Notes under the pieces: generated by a model
What the model saw: only the letters and a program-made list of their open reading frames with translations
What the model was told of the DNA's origin: nothing
Database searches by the model: none
Made by a program: the position numbers and the translations under genes
Shown: positions 33,959 through 44,139 of the stretch, piece by piece
How the letters are laid out: each line of letters starts with the position of its first letter
Numbering within the stretch: position 1 is the first letter of the stretch
Assembly: GCF_019112525.1 (NCBI RefSeq)
Contig: NZ_CP077800.1
Location: 2,418,001 to 2,482,000 of the forward strand
From: Modestobacter sp. L9-4
GTDB taxonomy: Bacteria > Actinomycetota > Actinomycetes > Mycobacteriales > Geodermatophilaceae
Direction: 5' to 3'
Length of the DNA: 64,000 bases

Positions 33959-35497
33959 ATGAGCGACAACATCCTGGAGATGCGCTCCATCACCAAGACC
34001 TTCCCCGGCGTCAAGGCGCTGAGCGAGGTCACGCTGCAGGTGCGGCGCGGTGAGGTCCACGCGATCTGTGGCGAGAACGGCGCCGGCAAGTCGACGCTGA
34101 TGAAGGTCCTCTCCGGCGTCTACGGCGCCGGCCAGTACGAGGGCGAGATCGTCTTCGACGGCGAGGTGCAGCGCTTCAGCGGCATCCGCGACAGCGAGGA
34201 CAAGGGGATCGTGATCATCCACCAGGAGCTCGCGCTGGTCCCCTACCTCTCCATCGCCGAGAACATGTTCCTGGGCAACGAGCGCAAGGGCCGCGGCGGC
34301 CTGATCGACTGGAACAAGGCCAACGCCGACGCCGCCGCGCTGCTCGACGAGGTCGGGCTGGCGGAGAACGCCGTGACCCCGGTCGGCTCCCTGGGCGTGG
34401 GCAAGCAGCAGCTGGTCGAGATCGCCAAGGCGCTCTCCAAGGACGTGAAGCTGCTCATCCTCGACGAGCCCACCGCTGCGCTCAACGACGACGACTCCGC
34501 GCACCTGCTGGACCTGCTCCGGCGGCTGCGCGACCGCGGCATCACCTCGATCATCATCTCGCACAAGCTGAACGAGATCGTGGCGATCGCCCAGCACACG
34601 ACGATCATCCGCGACGGCCACACGGTGGAGACGCTCGACATGAGCGCCCCGGACGTGGACACCGACCGGATCATCCGCGGCATGGTCGGCCGCGACCTGG
34701 AGTCCTACTACCCCGAGCGCGAGTCGCACCCGGGCGAGGAGGTGCTCCGTCTGGTGGACTGGACGGTCCGCCACCCCAGCCAGGACCGCCTCGTCGTCGA
34801 CCACGCGAACCTCAACGTCCGCGCCGGTGAGGTCATCGGCATCGCCGGCCTCATGGGCGCCGGCCGCACCGAGCTGGCGATGAGCGTCTTCGGTCGCTCC
34901 TACGGCCGCTACGAGTCCGGCACCGTCTACGTGCACGGCCGTGAGGTCAAGGCGCGCAACGTGTCCGAGGCCATCGACGCCGGCATCGCCTACGCCACCG
35001 AGGACCGCAAGAAGTACGGCCTCAACCTCATCGAGGACATCCGGCGCAACGTCTCGGCGGCCGCGCTGGCCAAGCTCGCCAAGGGCGGCTGGGTCAACGG
35101 CAACGAGGAGACCAAGGTCGCCGAGGACAGCCGTCGCGACATGAACATCAAGGCACCCAGCGTGTCCTCGGTCGTCGGGAAGCTGTCCGGTGGCAACCAG
35201 CAGAAGGTCGTGCTGTCCAAGTGGCTGTTCACCGACCCTGACGTGCTGATCCTCGACGAGCCCACCCGCGGCATCGACGTCGGCGCGAAGTACGAGATCT
35301 ACACGATCATCAACAAGCTGGTGGCGGCCGGGAAGGCCGTCATCATCATCTCCTCCGAGCTCCCTGAGCTGCTCGGGACCTGTGACCGCATCTACACGCT
35401 CTCGGCCGGGCGCATCACCGGCGAGCAGTCGGTGCGCGAGGCCACCCAGGAGAGCCTCATGAAGCTGATGACCAAGGAGAGGGAGCTCGCAGCATGA
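33959..35497 (+). CDS. mmsA: Sugar ABC transporter ATP-binding protein (MmsA/XylG type)
   Basis: A 512-residue double ATPase. The first half has Walker [20 protein letters not shown] (about 39-57) and signature-like [15 protein letters not shown] with Walker [12 protein letters not shown]. The second half has a degenerate Walker A ([16 protein letters not shown]), a normal signature [15 protein letters not shown] and Walker [15 protein letters not shown]. This asymmetry is normal for carbohydrate importers of the RbsA/XylG/MmsA group. It overlaps the permease start by four bases. Confidence 0.93.
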   Translation: MSDNILEMRSITKTFPGVKALSEVTLQVRRGEVHAICGENGAGKSTLMKVLSGVYGAGQYEGEIVFDGEVQRFSGIRDSEDKGIVIIHQELALVPYLSIAENMFLGNERKGRGGLIDWNKANADAAALLDEVGLAENAVTPVGSLGVGKQQLVEIAKALSKDVKLLILDEPTAALNDDDSAHLLDLLRRLRDRGITSIIISHKLNEIVAIAQHTTIIRDGHTVETLDMSAPDVDTDRIIRGMVGRDLESYYPERESHPGEEVLRLVDWTVRHPSQDRLVVDHANLNVRAGEVIGIAGLMGAGRTELAMSVFGRSYGRYESGTVYVHGREVKARNVSEAIDAGIAYATEDRKKYGLNLIEDIRRNVSAAALAKLAKGGWVNGNEETKVAEDSRRDMNIKAPSVSSVVGKLSGGNQQKVVLSKWLFTDPDVLILDEPTRGIDVGAKYEIYTIINKLVAAGKAVIIISSELPELLGTCDRIYTLSAGRITGEQSVREATQESLMKLMTKERELAA

Positions 35498-36750
35498 GCA
35501 CGTCCGTGGGTTCCACCCAGACCAACAACACCCCGCCCGAGGTGCCCGACGCCTCGGCGAAGGCCCTGAAGACCGGGACGAGCGACCTGCGCGACCTGCT
35601 CACCCGGAACCTGCGGCAGAGCGGCATCTACATCGCGTTCTTCGCGGTGGTCGTGCTCTTCGCCATCCTCACCGGCGGCACGTCGCTGAGCCCGGGCAAC
35701 ATCACCAACATCGTCCTGCAGTACTCCTACGTGCTGGTGCTGGCGATCGGCATGGTCATCGTGATCATCGCCGGCCACATCGACCTCTCGGTGGGCTCGG
35801 TCGTCGCGCTCTCCGGTGCGGTCTCCGCCGTCCTGGTGATCAAGAACGGCGCGCCCTGGTGGGTCGGCATCCTCGCCGCGCTCGCCGTCGGCATCGCAGT
35901 GGGCATGTGGCAGGGCTTCTGGGTCGCCTACGTCGGCATCCCCGCCTTCATCGTGACCCTCGCGGGCATGCTGATCTTCCGCGGTGCGACCCAGCAGGTG
36001 CTGAACAACACCTCGCTGTCGCCCTTCCCGGCCGAGTACCAGAAGGTCGCCAGCGGCTTCCTCAACGGCCTCATCGGCGGAAACGGCTACGACGCCTTCA
36101 CCCTGCTGATCGGCGCGCTCGCGGTCGTCGGCTACGCGGTCAGCGGCTTCCGCACCCGCACCGCCCGGGTCCGCTACAAGCAGCCGGTCGAGAGCTTCCC
36201 GCTCTTCATCGCCCGGGTCGTGCTCGTGGCCGTCGTGGTCATGGCGTTCGCCTGGCAGCTGGCCCACGCCCGGGGCCTGCCGATCGTGCTGATCATCCTC
36301 GGCGTGCTGATCCTGGCCTACTCCACGATCACCAAGCGCTCGGTGTTCGGCCGTCAGGTCTACGCCATCGGCGGCAACCTGGCCGCGGCGACGCTGTCCG
36401 GCGTCAAGGTGAAGGTCGTCAACTTCTGGATCTTCGTCAACATGGGCTTCCTGGCCGCGGTCGCGGGGATCATCTTCTCCTCGCGTTCCAACGGTGCCCA
36501 GCCCGGCGCGGGCAACAGCTTCGAGCTCGACGCCATCGCGGCGGCCTTCATCGGTGGCGCTGCCGTCACCGGTGGTGTCGGCACGGTCGTCGGCGCGATG
36601 GTCGGTGGTCTGCTCGTCGGCGTCATGAGCAACGGCATGCAGCTCATGGGCGTCGAGCAGCAGATCCAGTCGGTCGTCAAGGGCCTCGTGCTGCTCCTGG
36701 CCGTCGCCTTCGACGTCTACAACAAGCGGCGCGCCGGCTCCTCCCGCTGA
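35494..36750 (+). CDS. mmsB: Sugar ABC transporter permease (MmsB/XylH type)
   Basis: A 418-residue membrane protein with about ten helices. The conserved cytoplasmic coupling region of the BPD_transp_2 family is visible ([20 protein letters not shown] at about 90-109, and [20 protein letters not shown] near residue 288). It forms the pore for the sugar carried by the ChvE-like protein. It is translationally coupled to the ATPase. A very strong hairpin follows the stop and precedes the LacI gene. Confidence 0.93.
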   Translation: MSTSVGSTQTNNTPPEVPDASAKALKTGTSDLRDLLTRNLRQSGIYIAFFAVVVLFAILTGGTSLSPGNITNIVLQYSYVLVLAIGMVIVIIAGHIDLSVGSVVALSGAVSAVLVIKNGAPWWVGILAALAVGIAVGMWQGFWVAYVGIPAFIVTLAGMLIFRGATQQVLNNTSLSPFPAEYQKVASGFLNGLIGGNGYDAFTLLIGALAVVGYAVSGFRTRTARVRYKQPVESFPLFIARVVLVAVVVMAFAWQLAHARGLPIVLIILGVLILAYSTITKRSVFGRQVYAIGGNLAAATLSGVKVKVVNFWIFVNMGFLAAVAGIIFSSRSNGAQPGAGNSFELDAIAAAFIGGAAVTGGVGTVVGAMVGGLLVGVMSNGMQLMGVEQQIQSVVKGLVLLLAVAFDVYNKRRAGSSR

Positions 36751-36775
36751 GTCAGGGCCGGTCCACCGGCCGGGG

Positions 36776-36823
36776 GGCGGCACCATTGCCGCCCCCCACA
36801 CCGGGGGCGGCAATGGTGCCGCC
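36776..36823. terminator. 21-bp perfect hairpin between permease and LacI genes
   Basis: Bases 36776-36796 (starting GGCGGCACCATTGCCGCC) are the exact inverse of 36803-36823; the loop is CACACC. This is the longest perfect inverted repeat I found in the window. It ends the transport transcript and insulates the regulator gene, whose ribosome site (GGAGGGAGATCC) follows 6 bases later. The sequence has an internal CCATTG/CAATGG element, like a repetitive extragenic palindrome. Confidence 0.75.
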
Positions 36824-36840
36824 TCCTCGGAGGGAGATCC

Positions 36841-37878
36841 GTGCTGCCCGAGGGAGTTACGCGCGCGCTCGGCCTGTCCGACGTCGCCGCGCGCGCAGGT
36901 GTCTCGCACCAGACGGTGTCCCGGGTGGTCAACGGGCACCCGAACGTCGCCCCGGCGACCAGGGAACGGGTGCAGCAGGCCATCGCCGAGCTGGGTTACC
37001 GGCCCAACGCGGCCGCACGTGCCCTGGTGACCGGGTCGACCCGGACGCTGGGCCTGGTCACCTCGCACATCAACCAGTACGGCCCGGCCCAGACCCTGCT
37101 GGGGTTGGAGAAGGCCGCCCGGGCCGCGGGCTACTCGCTCAGCGTCGCCGTCCTCGACGAGGACAGCGAGCTGGCGATGCGCGAGGCCGTCGACCGCTTC
37201 GTCGCCCAGTCCGTCGACGCGGTGATCGCGCTGTCCACCTACGGCCAGGCGGTCGAGGCGCTGCGGCGCTTCGAGTCGCCGGTGCCGCTGATCGCCGTCC
37301 AGGTGGGCCGTGACCAGGCCCGGCCCACGGTGTGGGTCGACCAGGAGGTCGGAGCGGCGCTGGCCACCCGGCACCTGCTCGAGCTCGGTCACCGCACGGT
37401 CCACCACGTCACCGGTCCCACCGACTCCATGGAGGCCCGGGGACGGCTGATGGGGTGGCGCTCGGAGCTGCTGGCCGCCGGCGCCCCGGTGCCCGAGGTG
37501 GTCTGCGGCGACTGGTGGCCCGAGTCCGGGCACCAGGCCGGTCTCGAGCTGGCCGCCCGGCTGCGCAGCGGCGACGGGCCCGCGGTCACCGCCGTCTTCG
37601 TGGCCAACGACCAGATGGCGCTGGGCCTGCTCAACGCGCTGCACGCCGAGGGGCTGTCGGTGCCCGGTGACGTGAGCGTCGTCGGCTTCGACGACGTGCC
37701 GGAGGCCGGCTACTTCACCCCGCCGCTGACCACGGTGCGGCAGGACTTCGCCGAGCTGGGCCGTCGCGGCGTCCAGCTGGTGCTGGCCCGGCTGCGCGGG
37801 CAGGTCGCCGAGGCCGAGCCGGTGCTGCCCCAGCTCGTCGTGCGCAGCACCACCGGACCGGTGCCCCCACGCGGGTGA
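36841..37878 (+). CDS. LacI-family repressor of the arabinose locus
   Basis: A 345-residue regulator. The N-terminal helix-turn-helix reads LSDVAARAGVSHQTVSRVVN (about 12-31), followed by the hinge helix ELGYRPNAAARALVTG. The periplasmic-binding-protein-like sensor domain follows, ending with VGFDDVPEAGYFTPPLTTVRQDF, a typical LacI dimer segment. Position between the transport genes and araBDA, and the matching palindromes before both groups, make it the likely arabinose-responsive repressor (the role of AraR in Bacillus, although that protein has a different DNA-binding domain). GTG start. Confidence 0.92.
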   Translation: MLPEGVTRALGLSDVAARAGVSHQTVSRVVNGHPNVAPATRERVQQAIAELGYRPNAAARALVTGSTRTLGLVTSHINQYGPAQTLLGLEKAARAAGYSLSVAVLDEDSELAMREAVDRFVAQSVDAVIALSTYGQAVEALRRFESPVPLIAVQVGRDQARPTVWVDQEVGAALATRHLLELGHRTVHHVTGPTDSMEARGRLMGWRSELLAAGAPVPEVVCGDWWPESGHQAGLELAARLRSGDGPAVTAVFVANDQMALGLLNALHAEGLSVPGDVSVVGFDDVPEAGYFTPPLTTVRQDFAELGRRGVQLVLARLRGQVAEAEPVLPQLVVRSTTGPVPPRG

Positions 37879-37886
37879 CGCAGGGT

Positions 37887-37913
37887 TTGACGGACATGTT
37901 GTTAACGCTAACA
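37887..37913 (+). promoter_or_regulatory. Promoter and LacI-type operator O2 upstream of araB
   Basis: TTGACG (37887-37892) is followed 7 bases later by TGTTAACGCTAACA (37900-37913), a nearly perfect palindrome that shares 11 of 14 bases with O1. The operator covers the probable -10 region, so a bound repressor would block polymerase. It lies between the LacI stop (37878) and the araB start (37996). Confidence 0.75.
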
Positions 37914-37995
37914 ATCGACAACCGTGCCGCGGTCGGCGGCTCTCCCGACTGTTGAGACCAGCCCGCCTCCGGTGGGCGGACAAGGAGCGCCACAC

Positions 37996-39636
37996 GTGGC
38001 GATCGACGCTGCCGCAGCGATCACCTCGGGCCGCACGGCCCTGGGCATCGAGCTCGGCTCGACCCGCATCAAGGCGGTGCTGATCGGCCCGGACCACGCG
38101 CCGCTCGCCGTCGGCAGCTCCGACTGGGAGAACCAGCTCGTCGACCGGGTCTGGACCTACTCCCTCGACGCCGTGTGGGCCGGGCTGCAGGACAGCGTCG
38201 CGGCGCTGACCGCGGACGTGCAGCGCCGCCACGGCGTCGAGCTGACCGGCGTGGGTGCGCTCGGGGTGTCGGCGATGATGCACGGCTACCTCCCCTTCGA
38301 CGCCGACGGTGAGCTGCTCACCCCGTTCCGCACCTGGCGGAACACCAGCACCGGCCCGGCGACCGAGCGGCTGAGCGCGGAGTTCGGGGTCAACATCCCG
38401 CACCGGTGGAGCGTCGCCCACCTGTTCCAGGCGGTCCTGGACCGCGAGGAGCACGTCGGCCGGATCGACCACCTGACCACCCTCGCCGGGTACGTGCACT
38501 GGCAGCTCACGGGTGAGAAGGTCCTCGGCGTCGGCGACGCCAGCGGCATGTTCCCCATCGACGCCGCCACCGGCGGCTACGACGCCACCATGCTGGCCCG
38601 GTTCGGCGAGCTCGCGGCCGAGGCCGGTGCCCCGCTGGACCTGGCCGCCCTGCTGCCGGCCGTCGCCGTCGCCGGCGAGCCGGCCGGCACGCTCACCGAG
38701 GCCGGTGCCCGGCTGCTCGACCCCAGTGGCCGGCTGCGGCCCGGCGCCCTCCTGTGCCCGCCCGAGGGCGACGCCGGCACGGGCATGGTGGCCACCAACT
38801 CGGTCGCGCCCCGCACCGGCAACGTCTCCGCCGGGACGTCGATCTTCGCCATGGTGGTGCTCGAGGGCGCGCTGGGTGCGGTGCACCGCGAGCTGGACAT
38901 GGTGACCACGCCGGCCGGCGACCCGGTCGCGATGGTGCACTGCAACAACGGCGCCAGCGAGCTCGACGCCTGGGCCGGGCTCTTCGGCCAGTTCGCCCGC
39001 GCGCTGGGCGTCGAGGCCGACTCCGCCACGGTGTTCCGGACCCTGTTCACCGCCGCGCTGGACGGCGCGGCCGACGGCGGCGGCGTGCTGGCCTACAACT
39101 ACCTCTCCGGTGAGCCGATCACCGACTTCGAGGAGGGCCGCCCGCTGGTCCTGCGGTCCCCGGACAGCCCGCTGGACCTCGGCTCCTTCATGCGCGCCCA
39201 CCTGTACTCGTCGCTGGCGACGCTGCGGATCGGCATGGACGTGCTGCAGAAGGCCGAGCACGCGCGGCTGGACCGGATGTTCGCCCACGGCGGCCTGTTC
39301 AAGACGGCGGGCGTGGCGCAGCGGTTCCTCGCCGCCGCCATCGACACCCCGGTCTCCGTCGGGGACGTGGCCGCCGAGGGCGGTGCCTGGGGCATCGCCG
39401 TCCTGGCCGCCTTCGCCGCCGGCCGCGGCCCCGAGCAGGGCCTGGCCGACTACCTGGACACCGCGGTCTTCGTGGGGACGAGCCTGCAGACCGTGGAGCC
39501 CGACCCCGCCGACGTCGCGGGCTTCGACGCCTTCATGCAGCGGTACCTCGCCGGCCTCCCGGTCGAGCGGGCCGCCGTCGAGCACGTGGCCGTCGGCGTA
39601 CCCACCACCACCGAGGAGCAGGAGCAGCCGGCATGA
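37996..39636 (+). CDS. araB: L-ribulokinase-type FGGY kinase
   Basis: A 546-residue sugar kinase. The N-terminal FGGY phosphate loop reads [17 protein letters not shown] (about 15-31), the substrate region has [20 protein letters not shown] and the C-terminal half has the adenosine motif [20 protein letters not shown] (about 434-453). It phosphorylates L-ribulose to L-ribulose 5-phosphate; the neighbouring araD and araA fix the role better than the sequence, which also resembles xylulokinases. The GTG at 37996 follows AAGGAGCGCCACAC. It overlaps araD by four bases. Confidence 0.9.
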   Translation: MAIDAAAAITSGRTALGIELGSTRIKAVLIGPDHAPLAVGSSDWENQLVDRVWTYSLDAVWAGLQDSVAALTADVQRRHGVELTGVGALGVSAMMHGYLPFDADGELLTPFRTWRNTSTGPATERLSAEFGVNIPHRWSVAHLFQAVLDREEHVGRIDHLTTLAGYVHWQLTGEKVLGVGDASGMFPIDAATGGYDATMLARFGELAAEAGAPLDLAALLPAVAVAGEPAGTLTEAGARLLDPSGRLRPGALLCPPEGDAGTGMVATNSVAPRTGNVSAGTSIFAMVVLEGALGAVHRELDMVTTPAGDPVAMVHCNNGASELDAWAGLFGQFARALGVEADSATVFRTLFTAALDGAADGGGVLAYNYLSGEPITDFEEGRPLVLRSPDSPLDLGSFMRAHLYSSLATLRIGMDVLQKAEHARLDRMFAHGGLFKTAGVAQRFLAAAIDTPVSVGDVAAEGGAWGIAVLAAFAAGRGPEQGLADYLDTAVFVGTSLQTVEPDPADVAGFDAFMQRYLAGLPVERAAVEHVAVGVPTTTEEQEQPA

Positions 39637-40307
39637 CCGCCCCCACCGAGCACGGCACCCACCAGGTGCAGCGCGAGCACGTCGCGAACCTGCACTCGTA
39701 CCTGACCCGCTACGAGCTGGTCACCTGGACCTCGGGCAACGTGTCCGAGCGGGTGCCCGGCGAGGACCTGTTCGTCATCAAGGGCAGCGGCGTCGAGTAC
39801 GACGACCTGACCTGGGAGGGCATCACCGTCTGCGACCTGGACGGCAACCCCGTCGACGGCGTCCGGGCCCCCTCCAGCGACACCGCGGCGCACGCCTACG
39901 TCTACCGGGCCATGCCGCAGGTCAACGGCCAGGTGCACACGCACAGCACCTACGCCGCAGCCTGGGCCGCCCGGCACGAGGAGATCCCCTGCGTGCTCAC
40001 GGCCATGGCCGACGAGTTCGGCGGGCCGATCCCGGTGGGGCCGTTCGCCCTCATCGGCGACGACTCCATCGGCCAGGGCATCGTGGAGACGCTCCAGGGG
40101 CACCGCTCACCTGCGGTGCTCATGAAGAACCACGGCGTCTTCACCATCGGGCCCTCGGCGAAGGCAGCGGTCAAGGCCGCCGTCATGACCGAGGACGTCG
40201 CCCGCACCGTGCACCTCTCCCGCCAGCTGGGGGAGCCCATCCCGATCGCGCAGGCGGACATCGACTCGCTGTACGCGCGTTACCAGAACGTCTACGGACA
40301 GCGTTGA
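39633..40307 (+). CDS. araD: L-ribulose-5-phosphate 4-epimerase
   Basis: A 224-residue class II aldolase-fold enzyme that converts L-ribulose 5-phosphate to D-xylulose 5-phosphate. The zinc ligands are visible: [16 protein letters not shown] (about 94-109) with two His, and a C-terminal His in [18 protein letters not shown] (about 166-174) is the family's conserved segment. Length is normal. It is coupled to araB and followed 17 bases later by araA. Confidence 0.95.
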   Translation: MTAPTEHGTHQVQREHVANLHSYLTRYELVTWTSGNVSERVPGEDLFVIKGSGVEYDDLTWEGITVCDLDGNPVDGVRAPSSDTAAHAYVYRAMPQVNGQVHTHSTYAAAWAARHEEIPCVLTAMADEFGGPIPVGPFALIGDDSIGQGIVETLQGHRSPAVLMKNHGVFTIGPSAKAAVKAAVMTEDVARTVHLSRQLGEPIPIAQADIDSLYARYQNVYGQR

Positions 40308-40324
40308 CCCCGAAGGAGCACCAC

Positions 40325-41827
40325 GTGGCATTCGAAGGCCAGGAGATCTGGTTCCTCACCGGCAGCCAGGGGCTGTACGGCGAGGAGACCCTCCAGCAGG
40401 TGGCGGAGCAGTCCCAGCGGGTCGCCGAGACCCTCGACGGCGCTCCCGACGTCCCGGTGCGGGTGGTCTGGAAGCCGGTGCTCACCGACTCCGGCGCCAT
40501 CCGCTCGATGATGGGCGCGGCGAACGAGGACCCGAACTGCCTCGGCGTCATCACCTGGATGCACACCTTCTCCCCGGCGAAGATGTGGATCAGCGGGCTG
40601 GACGCGCTGCGCAAGCCGCTGCTGCACCTGCACACCCAGGCCGACGCGGCGCTGCCGTGGTCGACCATCGACATGGACTTCATGAACCTCAACCAGGCCG
40701 CCCACGGCGACCGGGAGTACGGGTTCATGCTCACCCGGCTGCGCACCCCGCGCACCACCGTCGCCGGCCACGCGGGCAGCCCGCGGGTGCAGGCCCGCGT
40801 CGGCTCCTGGGCCCGTGCGGCCGCCGGTGCCGCCGCCGCCCGCGGCCTCAAGCTGGCCCGGTTCGGCGACAACATGCGCAACGTCGCGGTGACCGAGGGC
40901 GACAAGGTCGAGGCGGAGATCCGCTTCGGCATGTCGGTCAACACCTGGGGTGTCAACGACCTGGTGGCCGTCGTCGAGCGCGTGGGCGACTCGGCCGTCG
41001 ACGCCGTGATCGCCGAGTACGGCGACCTGTACGACATGGACGACGACCTGCGTCCCGGCGGCGACCGGCACCACAGCGTCCGGTACCAGGCCCGCATCGA
41101 GGTGGCCCTGCGGTCGTTCCTGACCGACGGTGGCTTCGGCGCGTTCACCACCAACTTCGAGGACCTCGGCGGGCTGCGCCAGCTGCCGGGCCTCGCCGTC
41201 CAGCGGCTGATGGCCGACGGGTACGGCTTCGGTGGCGAGGGCGACTGGAAGACCTCGGCGCTGCTGCGGGTGCTCAAGACCGCCGCGCAGGGCCTGCCCG
41301 GTGGCACCTCCTTCATGGAGGACTACACCTACGACCTGGCCAGCGACACCCCGAAGATCCTGGGCGCGCACATGCTCGAGGTGTGCCCGACGATCGCGGG
41401 GGAGAAGCCGCGCCTGGAGGTGCACCCGCTGGGCATCGGCGGCCGCGAGGACCCGGCCCGTCTGGTCTTCACCGCCGCCCCCGGCGAGGGCATCACGCTG
41501 GGCTGGTCAGACCTGGGCGACCGGTTCCGGTGGGTGGCCAACGAGATCGACGTCGTCGAGCCCTCCGAGCCGCTGCCGAACCTCCCCGTCGCCCGCGCCG
41601 TCTGGGAGCCCCGTCCGGACTTCGAGACCGCCACCGAGGGCTGGCTGACCGCCGGCGGGCCGCACCACACGGTGCTGTCCACCCAGCTGGGGGCCGAGGA
41701 GCTCACCGACCTGGCCGAGGTCTTCGACACCGAGCTGGTGCTGATCGACGCCGACACCACCCGGCGCACGCTGGCCAAGGAGCTGCGCTGGAGCGCGGCG
41801 TACCACCGGCTGGCCGCGCGCCTCTGA
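40325..41827 (+). CDS. araA: L-arabinose isomerase
   Basis: A 500-residue manganese-dependent isomerase (L-arabinose to L-ribulose). Family motifs include [20 protein letters not shown] at the N-terminus, [15 protein letters not shown] (about 304-318) and [12 protein letters not shown] (about 329-340), which carry the metal-binding Glu residues, then [10 protein letters not shown] (about 347) and EVHPLGIGG (about 367) with metal His residues. The GTG at 40325 follows AAGGAGCACCAC. Two strong terminators follow. Confidence 0.96.
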   Translation: MAFEGQEIWFLTGSQGLYGEETLQQVAEQSQRVAETLDGAPDVPVRVVWKPVLTDSGAIRSMMGAANEDPNCLGVITWMHTFSPAKMWISGLDALRKPLLHLHTQADAALPWSTIDMDFMNLNQAAHGDREYGFMLTRLRTPRTTVAGHAGSPRVQARVGSWARAAAGAAAARGLKLARFGDNMRNVAVTEGDKVEAEIRFGMSVNTWGVNDLVAVVERVGDSAVDAVIAEYGDLYDMDDDLRPGGDRHHSVRYQARIEVALRSFLTDGGFGAFTTNFEDLGGLRQLPGLAVQRLMADGYGFGGEGDWKTSALLRVLKTAAQGLPGGTSFMEDYTYDLASDTPKILGAHMLEVCPTIAGEKPRLEVHPLGIGGREDPARLVFTAAPGEGITLGWSDLGDRFRWVANEIDVVEPSEPLPNLPVARAVWEPRPDFETATEGWLTAGGPHHTVLSTQLGAEELTDLAEVFDTELVLIDADTTRRTLAKELRWSAAYHRLAARL

Positions 41828-41830
41828 TCC

Positions 41831-41875
41831 CCGGTCACCCGCGGCGGCACCCCCCGAGTCGCCGCGGGTGACCGG
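41831..41875. terminator. First terminator after araA
   Basis: CCGGTCACCCGCGGCG at 41831-41846 is the exact inverse of 41860-41875, a 16-bp stem with a 13-base loop, four bases after the araA stop. Confidence 0.75.
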
Positions 41876-41884
41876 ACCCCACCT

Positions 41885-41920
41885 CGACGCCCCGGCCAGC
41901 ACCTGCTGGCCGGGGCGTCG
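41885..41920. terminator. Second terminator after araA, shared with convergent ANTAR-STAS gene
   Basis: CGACGCCCCGGCCAGC at 41885-41900 is the exact inverse of 41905-41920 with loop ACCT, followed by TCGTGT. It lies 24 bases before the stop of the convergent gene, so it serves both strands. Confidence 0.8.
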
Positions 41921-41943
41921 TCGTGTCCCCGGCGGGGGAGCGG

Positions 41944-42612
41944 TCAGTCGGTCGAGATCCTGGCGAGCGTGTTGAGGCCGGTGGCCAGCAGCTGGTGGCG
42001 CACGACCGAGTCGGTGACGGTGACGTGCAGCCGGTGGCCCAGGCGCCGCTGCCGCTCCGCCATGTGTCGCAGCAGGTTCAGCGCCGCCGCGCTGAGCAAC
42101 GTCGCGGCACGCAGGTCCACGTGCTGGGGCCAGGAGGCCGGCCGCTCCAGGAGCCGGTAGCGGCTCACGGTGTCCTTGGTGACCTCCCCGGTGAACACCA
42201 GCACCGGCCCACGAGCGTCACGGTCGGCGCTGATGTAGCCCGGCGTGGCCTCGCGCAGCGGGGGTGACGCCGGCCCGGCCTCCGCCCGCGACTCGCCTCG
42301 GGACCCGGTGAGCATGTCGATCACCTGCTCGGCGGGGAGGCCGTGACGGTGGATGAGCGTGTCCAGCTCGACGGCGGCACGCGCGGGTGCGATGCGGTAC
42401 CGCTCGACGAGGATGCCGATGGCGATGCCGGTCACCAGGTCCGGCCGACCGGAGTCCACCGGATCGGCCGTCGGCGCGGGACCCCCGTCGACGGTCCGGT
42501 CGGGGTCCTCGGCGGTCGGGGGTGCCACCGGGACGGCGGCACCAGTCGTCTCGGGCGGCGTCATGGCGAGCAGGTGCCCGGCGGGGACGCGGGCACACCC
42601 GTGGATCGTCAC
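41944..42612 (-). CDS. ANTAR-STAS fusion protein
   Basis: A 222-residue protein. Residues about 57-103 match the ANTAR RNA-binding fold (GIAIGILVERYRIAPARAAV, then IHRHGLPAEQVIDMLTG). Residues about 130-215 are STAS-like, with PVLVFTGEVTKDTVSRYRLL and DLRAATLLSAAALNLLRHMA. This joins an RNA anti-terminator module to an anti-sigma-antagonist-type module. The usual phosphorylatable Ser/Thr site of STAS is not clear. The GTG start at 42612 overlaps the upstream gene by four bases, which favours it over the ATG at 42564. The STAS part is related to the protein at 58607-58951. Confidence 0.78.
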   Translation of the reverse strand: MTIHGCARVPAGHLLAMTPPETTGAAVPVAPPTAEDPDRTVDGGPAPTADPVDSGRPDLVTGIAIGILVERYRIAPARAAVELDTLIHRHGLPAEQVIDMLTGSRGESRAEAGPASPPLREATPGYISADRDARGPVLVFTGEVTKDTVSRYRLLERPASWPQHVDLRAATLLSAAALNLLRHMAERQRRLGHRLHVTVTDSVVRHQLLATGLNTLARISTD

Positions 42613-42995
42613 CGTCTGGTCTCGTGAGGGTGGGCCTGCTGGCCGGAGGTGTGTCGCTCGGCGTTGACCAGCTCGTCGAGCCGCCGTCGCGGGTGCCCCA
42701 GCAGCGAGGCGTCGGGTGGGGGTCCCTCGACGAGCAGCTGCCAGCGCAGGTCGGTGCCGTGGCCGCTGCGGTCACCGGGCAGCTCGAAGCGGATCCGTGC
42801 GTCGAGCCTGCGCTGCCACAGCGACGACCACACCACCAGGCCCGGCGGCTCGGCCGTGACGATCCCGGGCCGCACCTCGTCGTCGAGCAGCAGCAGGCAC
42901 GGGCGGGCCGGGTCGCGGTCCGGCTCGGTCAGCGCCTCGTGGAGCACGTGCGGCGGGGCCGGCTGGTCGCGCCGCCGTGAGCCCACCTCGATCAC
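42609..42995 (-). CDS. SRPBCC-like small protein, unknown
   Basis: A 128-residue soluble protein. The alternating segment DDEVRPGIVTAEPPGLVVWS (about 40-59) and LDARIRFELPGDRSGHGTDL, then RWQLL resemble beta strands of the SRPBCC (START-like) fold, which often contains 'D..G.T.l.w...'. The family call is weak. It is the first gene of a coupled pair with the ANTAR-STAS gene, which suggests a shared signalling job. GTG start. The 61 bases upstream hold nothing clear. Confidence 0.65.
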   Translation of the reverse strand: MIEVGSRRRDQPAPPHVLHEALTEPDRDPARPCLLLLDDEVRPGIVTAEPPGLVVWSSLWQRRLDARIRFELPGDRSGHGTDLRWQLLVEGPPPDASLLGHPRRRLDELVNAERHTSGQQAHPHETRR

Positions 42996-43056
42996 GAGCG
43001 CACCCCCTGCGGCACGGGTGCGCCCCGGGTGGGCTGCACGCGGCCCGGGCGACGGG

Positions 43057-43935
43057 TCACCGCTGGCCCCCGGGACCGGTGTCGACGGCGCCCGGGGAGA
43101 GGGACTGGGCGCCGATCACCGCGAGCATCTCCAGCTTGTCGTGGTCCTCGGTGCCTGGAGCCGCGGTGTAGACCATCAGGCGGTGGGCCTGGTGGGGGTC
43201 GATGAGGGTCTGGCAGTTCACCTCCAGCCGACCGACCTCGGGGTGCTGGTAGCGCTTGACCTCGTCGAGGTGGACGCCGACCTCATGGACCTCCCACAGC
43301 GTGCGGAACTCCTCGCTCTCCGCCAGCAGCAGATCGGCCAGGTGGGCCGCGCGTGACCCCGGCCCTCGGACGGCGAGCAGGGCCCGGAGCCCGGCGGCGT
43401 ACGTCCGCGACATGTGGGCGTGGTCCTCGGCGACGTGGCGGTCCCGGGCCGCCGGGTCGGTGAACCAGCGGTACCCCCGGCTGCGCGCCGGCCCGGTGTA
43501 ACGCATCGCGTCGCCGACGAGGGCGATCCCCAGCGGGGTCTGCCGCAGGGTCTCCCCGACCTCGGTGACTATCTCGGCGGGGGTGTCACCGAGGCGGTCG
43601 AAGATCCGCAGCAGGCCGGGGCTGACGTGCTCGCTGCCGGACCCGCGGGTGGGGGGCTGGTGCCCGGCGAGGCGGAACAGGTGGTCCCGTTCGTCGAGGG
43701 ACAGGTGCAGCCCCTGCGCGATCGAGGCGATCATCTGCGCCGACGGGTGCGGGCCGCGCTCGCGCTCCAGTCGCGTGTAGTAGTCGGCCGACATGTGGCA
43801 CAGGGCGGCGACCTCCTCGCGGCGCAGGCCGGCGGTGCGGCGGCGCTGCCCACGGGGGAGGCCGACGTCCTCGGGCTGCAGTGCGCCTCGGCGTCCCCGG
43901 AGGAACTCCGCGAGACCTGCTCGATCGATGGCCAC
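43057..43935 (-). CDS. XRE-type regulator with MmyB-like ligand domain
   Basis: A 292-residue transcription factor. The helix-turn-helix (about 34-75) reads [20 protein letters not shown], then [10 protein letters not shown], the standard form of the MmyB group. The rest is the MmyB-like PAS-related domain that binds fatty acids in studied members ([20 protein letters not shown], then [20 protein letters not shown] near the end). AGGAGG precedes the ATG. These regulators are usually divergent from a single SDR gene that they control, exactly as here. Confidence 0.92.
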   Translation of the reverse strand: MAIDRAGLAEFLRGRRGALQPEDVGLPRGQRRRTAGLRREEVAALCHMSADYYTRLERERGPHPSAQMIASIAQGLHLSLDERDHLFRLAGHQPPTRGSGSEHVSPGLLRIFDRLGDTPAEIVTEVGETLRQTPLGIALVGDAMRYTGPARSRGYRWFTDPAARDRHVAEDHAHMSRTYAAGLRALLAVRGPGSRAAHLADLLLAESEEFRTLWEVHEVGVHLDEVKRYQHPEVGRLEVNCQTLIDPHQAHRLMVYTAAPGTEDHDKLEMLAVIGAQSLSPGAVDTGPGGQR

Positions 43936-44023
43936 GTTCGTCCTCCTGGGGGTGGGGTGCGCCGACCGGCACGGGGGGCACGGCTGTGTCTACCGGCGCG
44001 GTGCGAGCGCATCCACGTCCTGC

Positions 44024-44058
44024 CGATCCCCCTCTCCGCGTCCCGGACGGGGGGATCG
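44024..44058. promoter_or_regulatory. Inverted repeat in the XRE/SDR divergent region
   Basis: CGATCCCCC at 44024-44032 and GGGGGATCG at 44050-44058 are inverse copies 17 bases apart in the 204-base control region between the MmyB-type regulator and the SDR gene. It is a candidate operator or leader hairpin. Confidence 0.45.
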
Positions 44059-44139
44059 ACGGGCCCTGCCACCCGCTGCCGGCACCGGGGACGGTGTGGT
44101 CACGACGCGAACGGCGCGTCACCGACGACAGGAGCCGAC

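Noticed and set aside
35392-39585. A 1397-codon open frame on the minus strand opposite the arabinose genes
   Set aside because: It is rich in Gly, Arg, Asp, Val and His in a low-complexity pattern and lies fully opposite mmsB, lacI and araB, which have clear family motifs. Long antisense frames are expected in 74 percent GC DNA.
41831-41920. The two stems after araA as a tRNA or small RNA
   Set aside because: No cloverleaf, no T-loop consensus and no anticodon arm; they are simple terminators.
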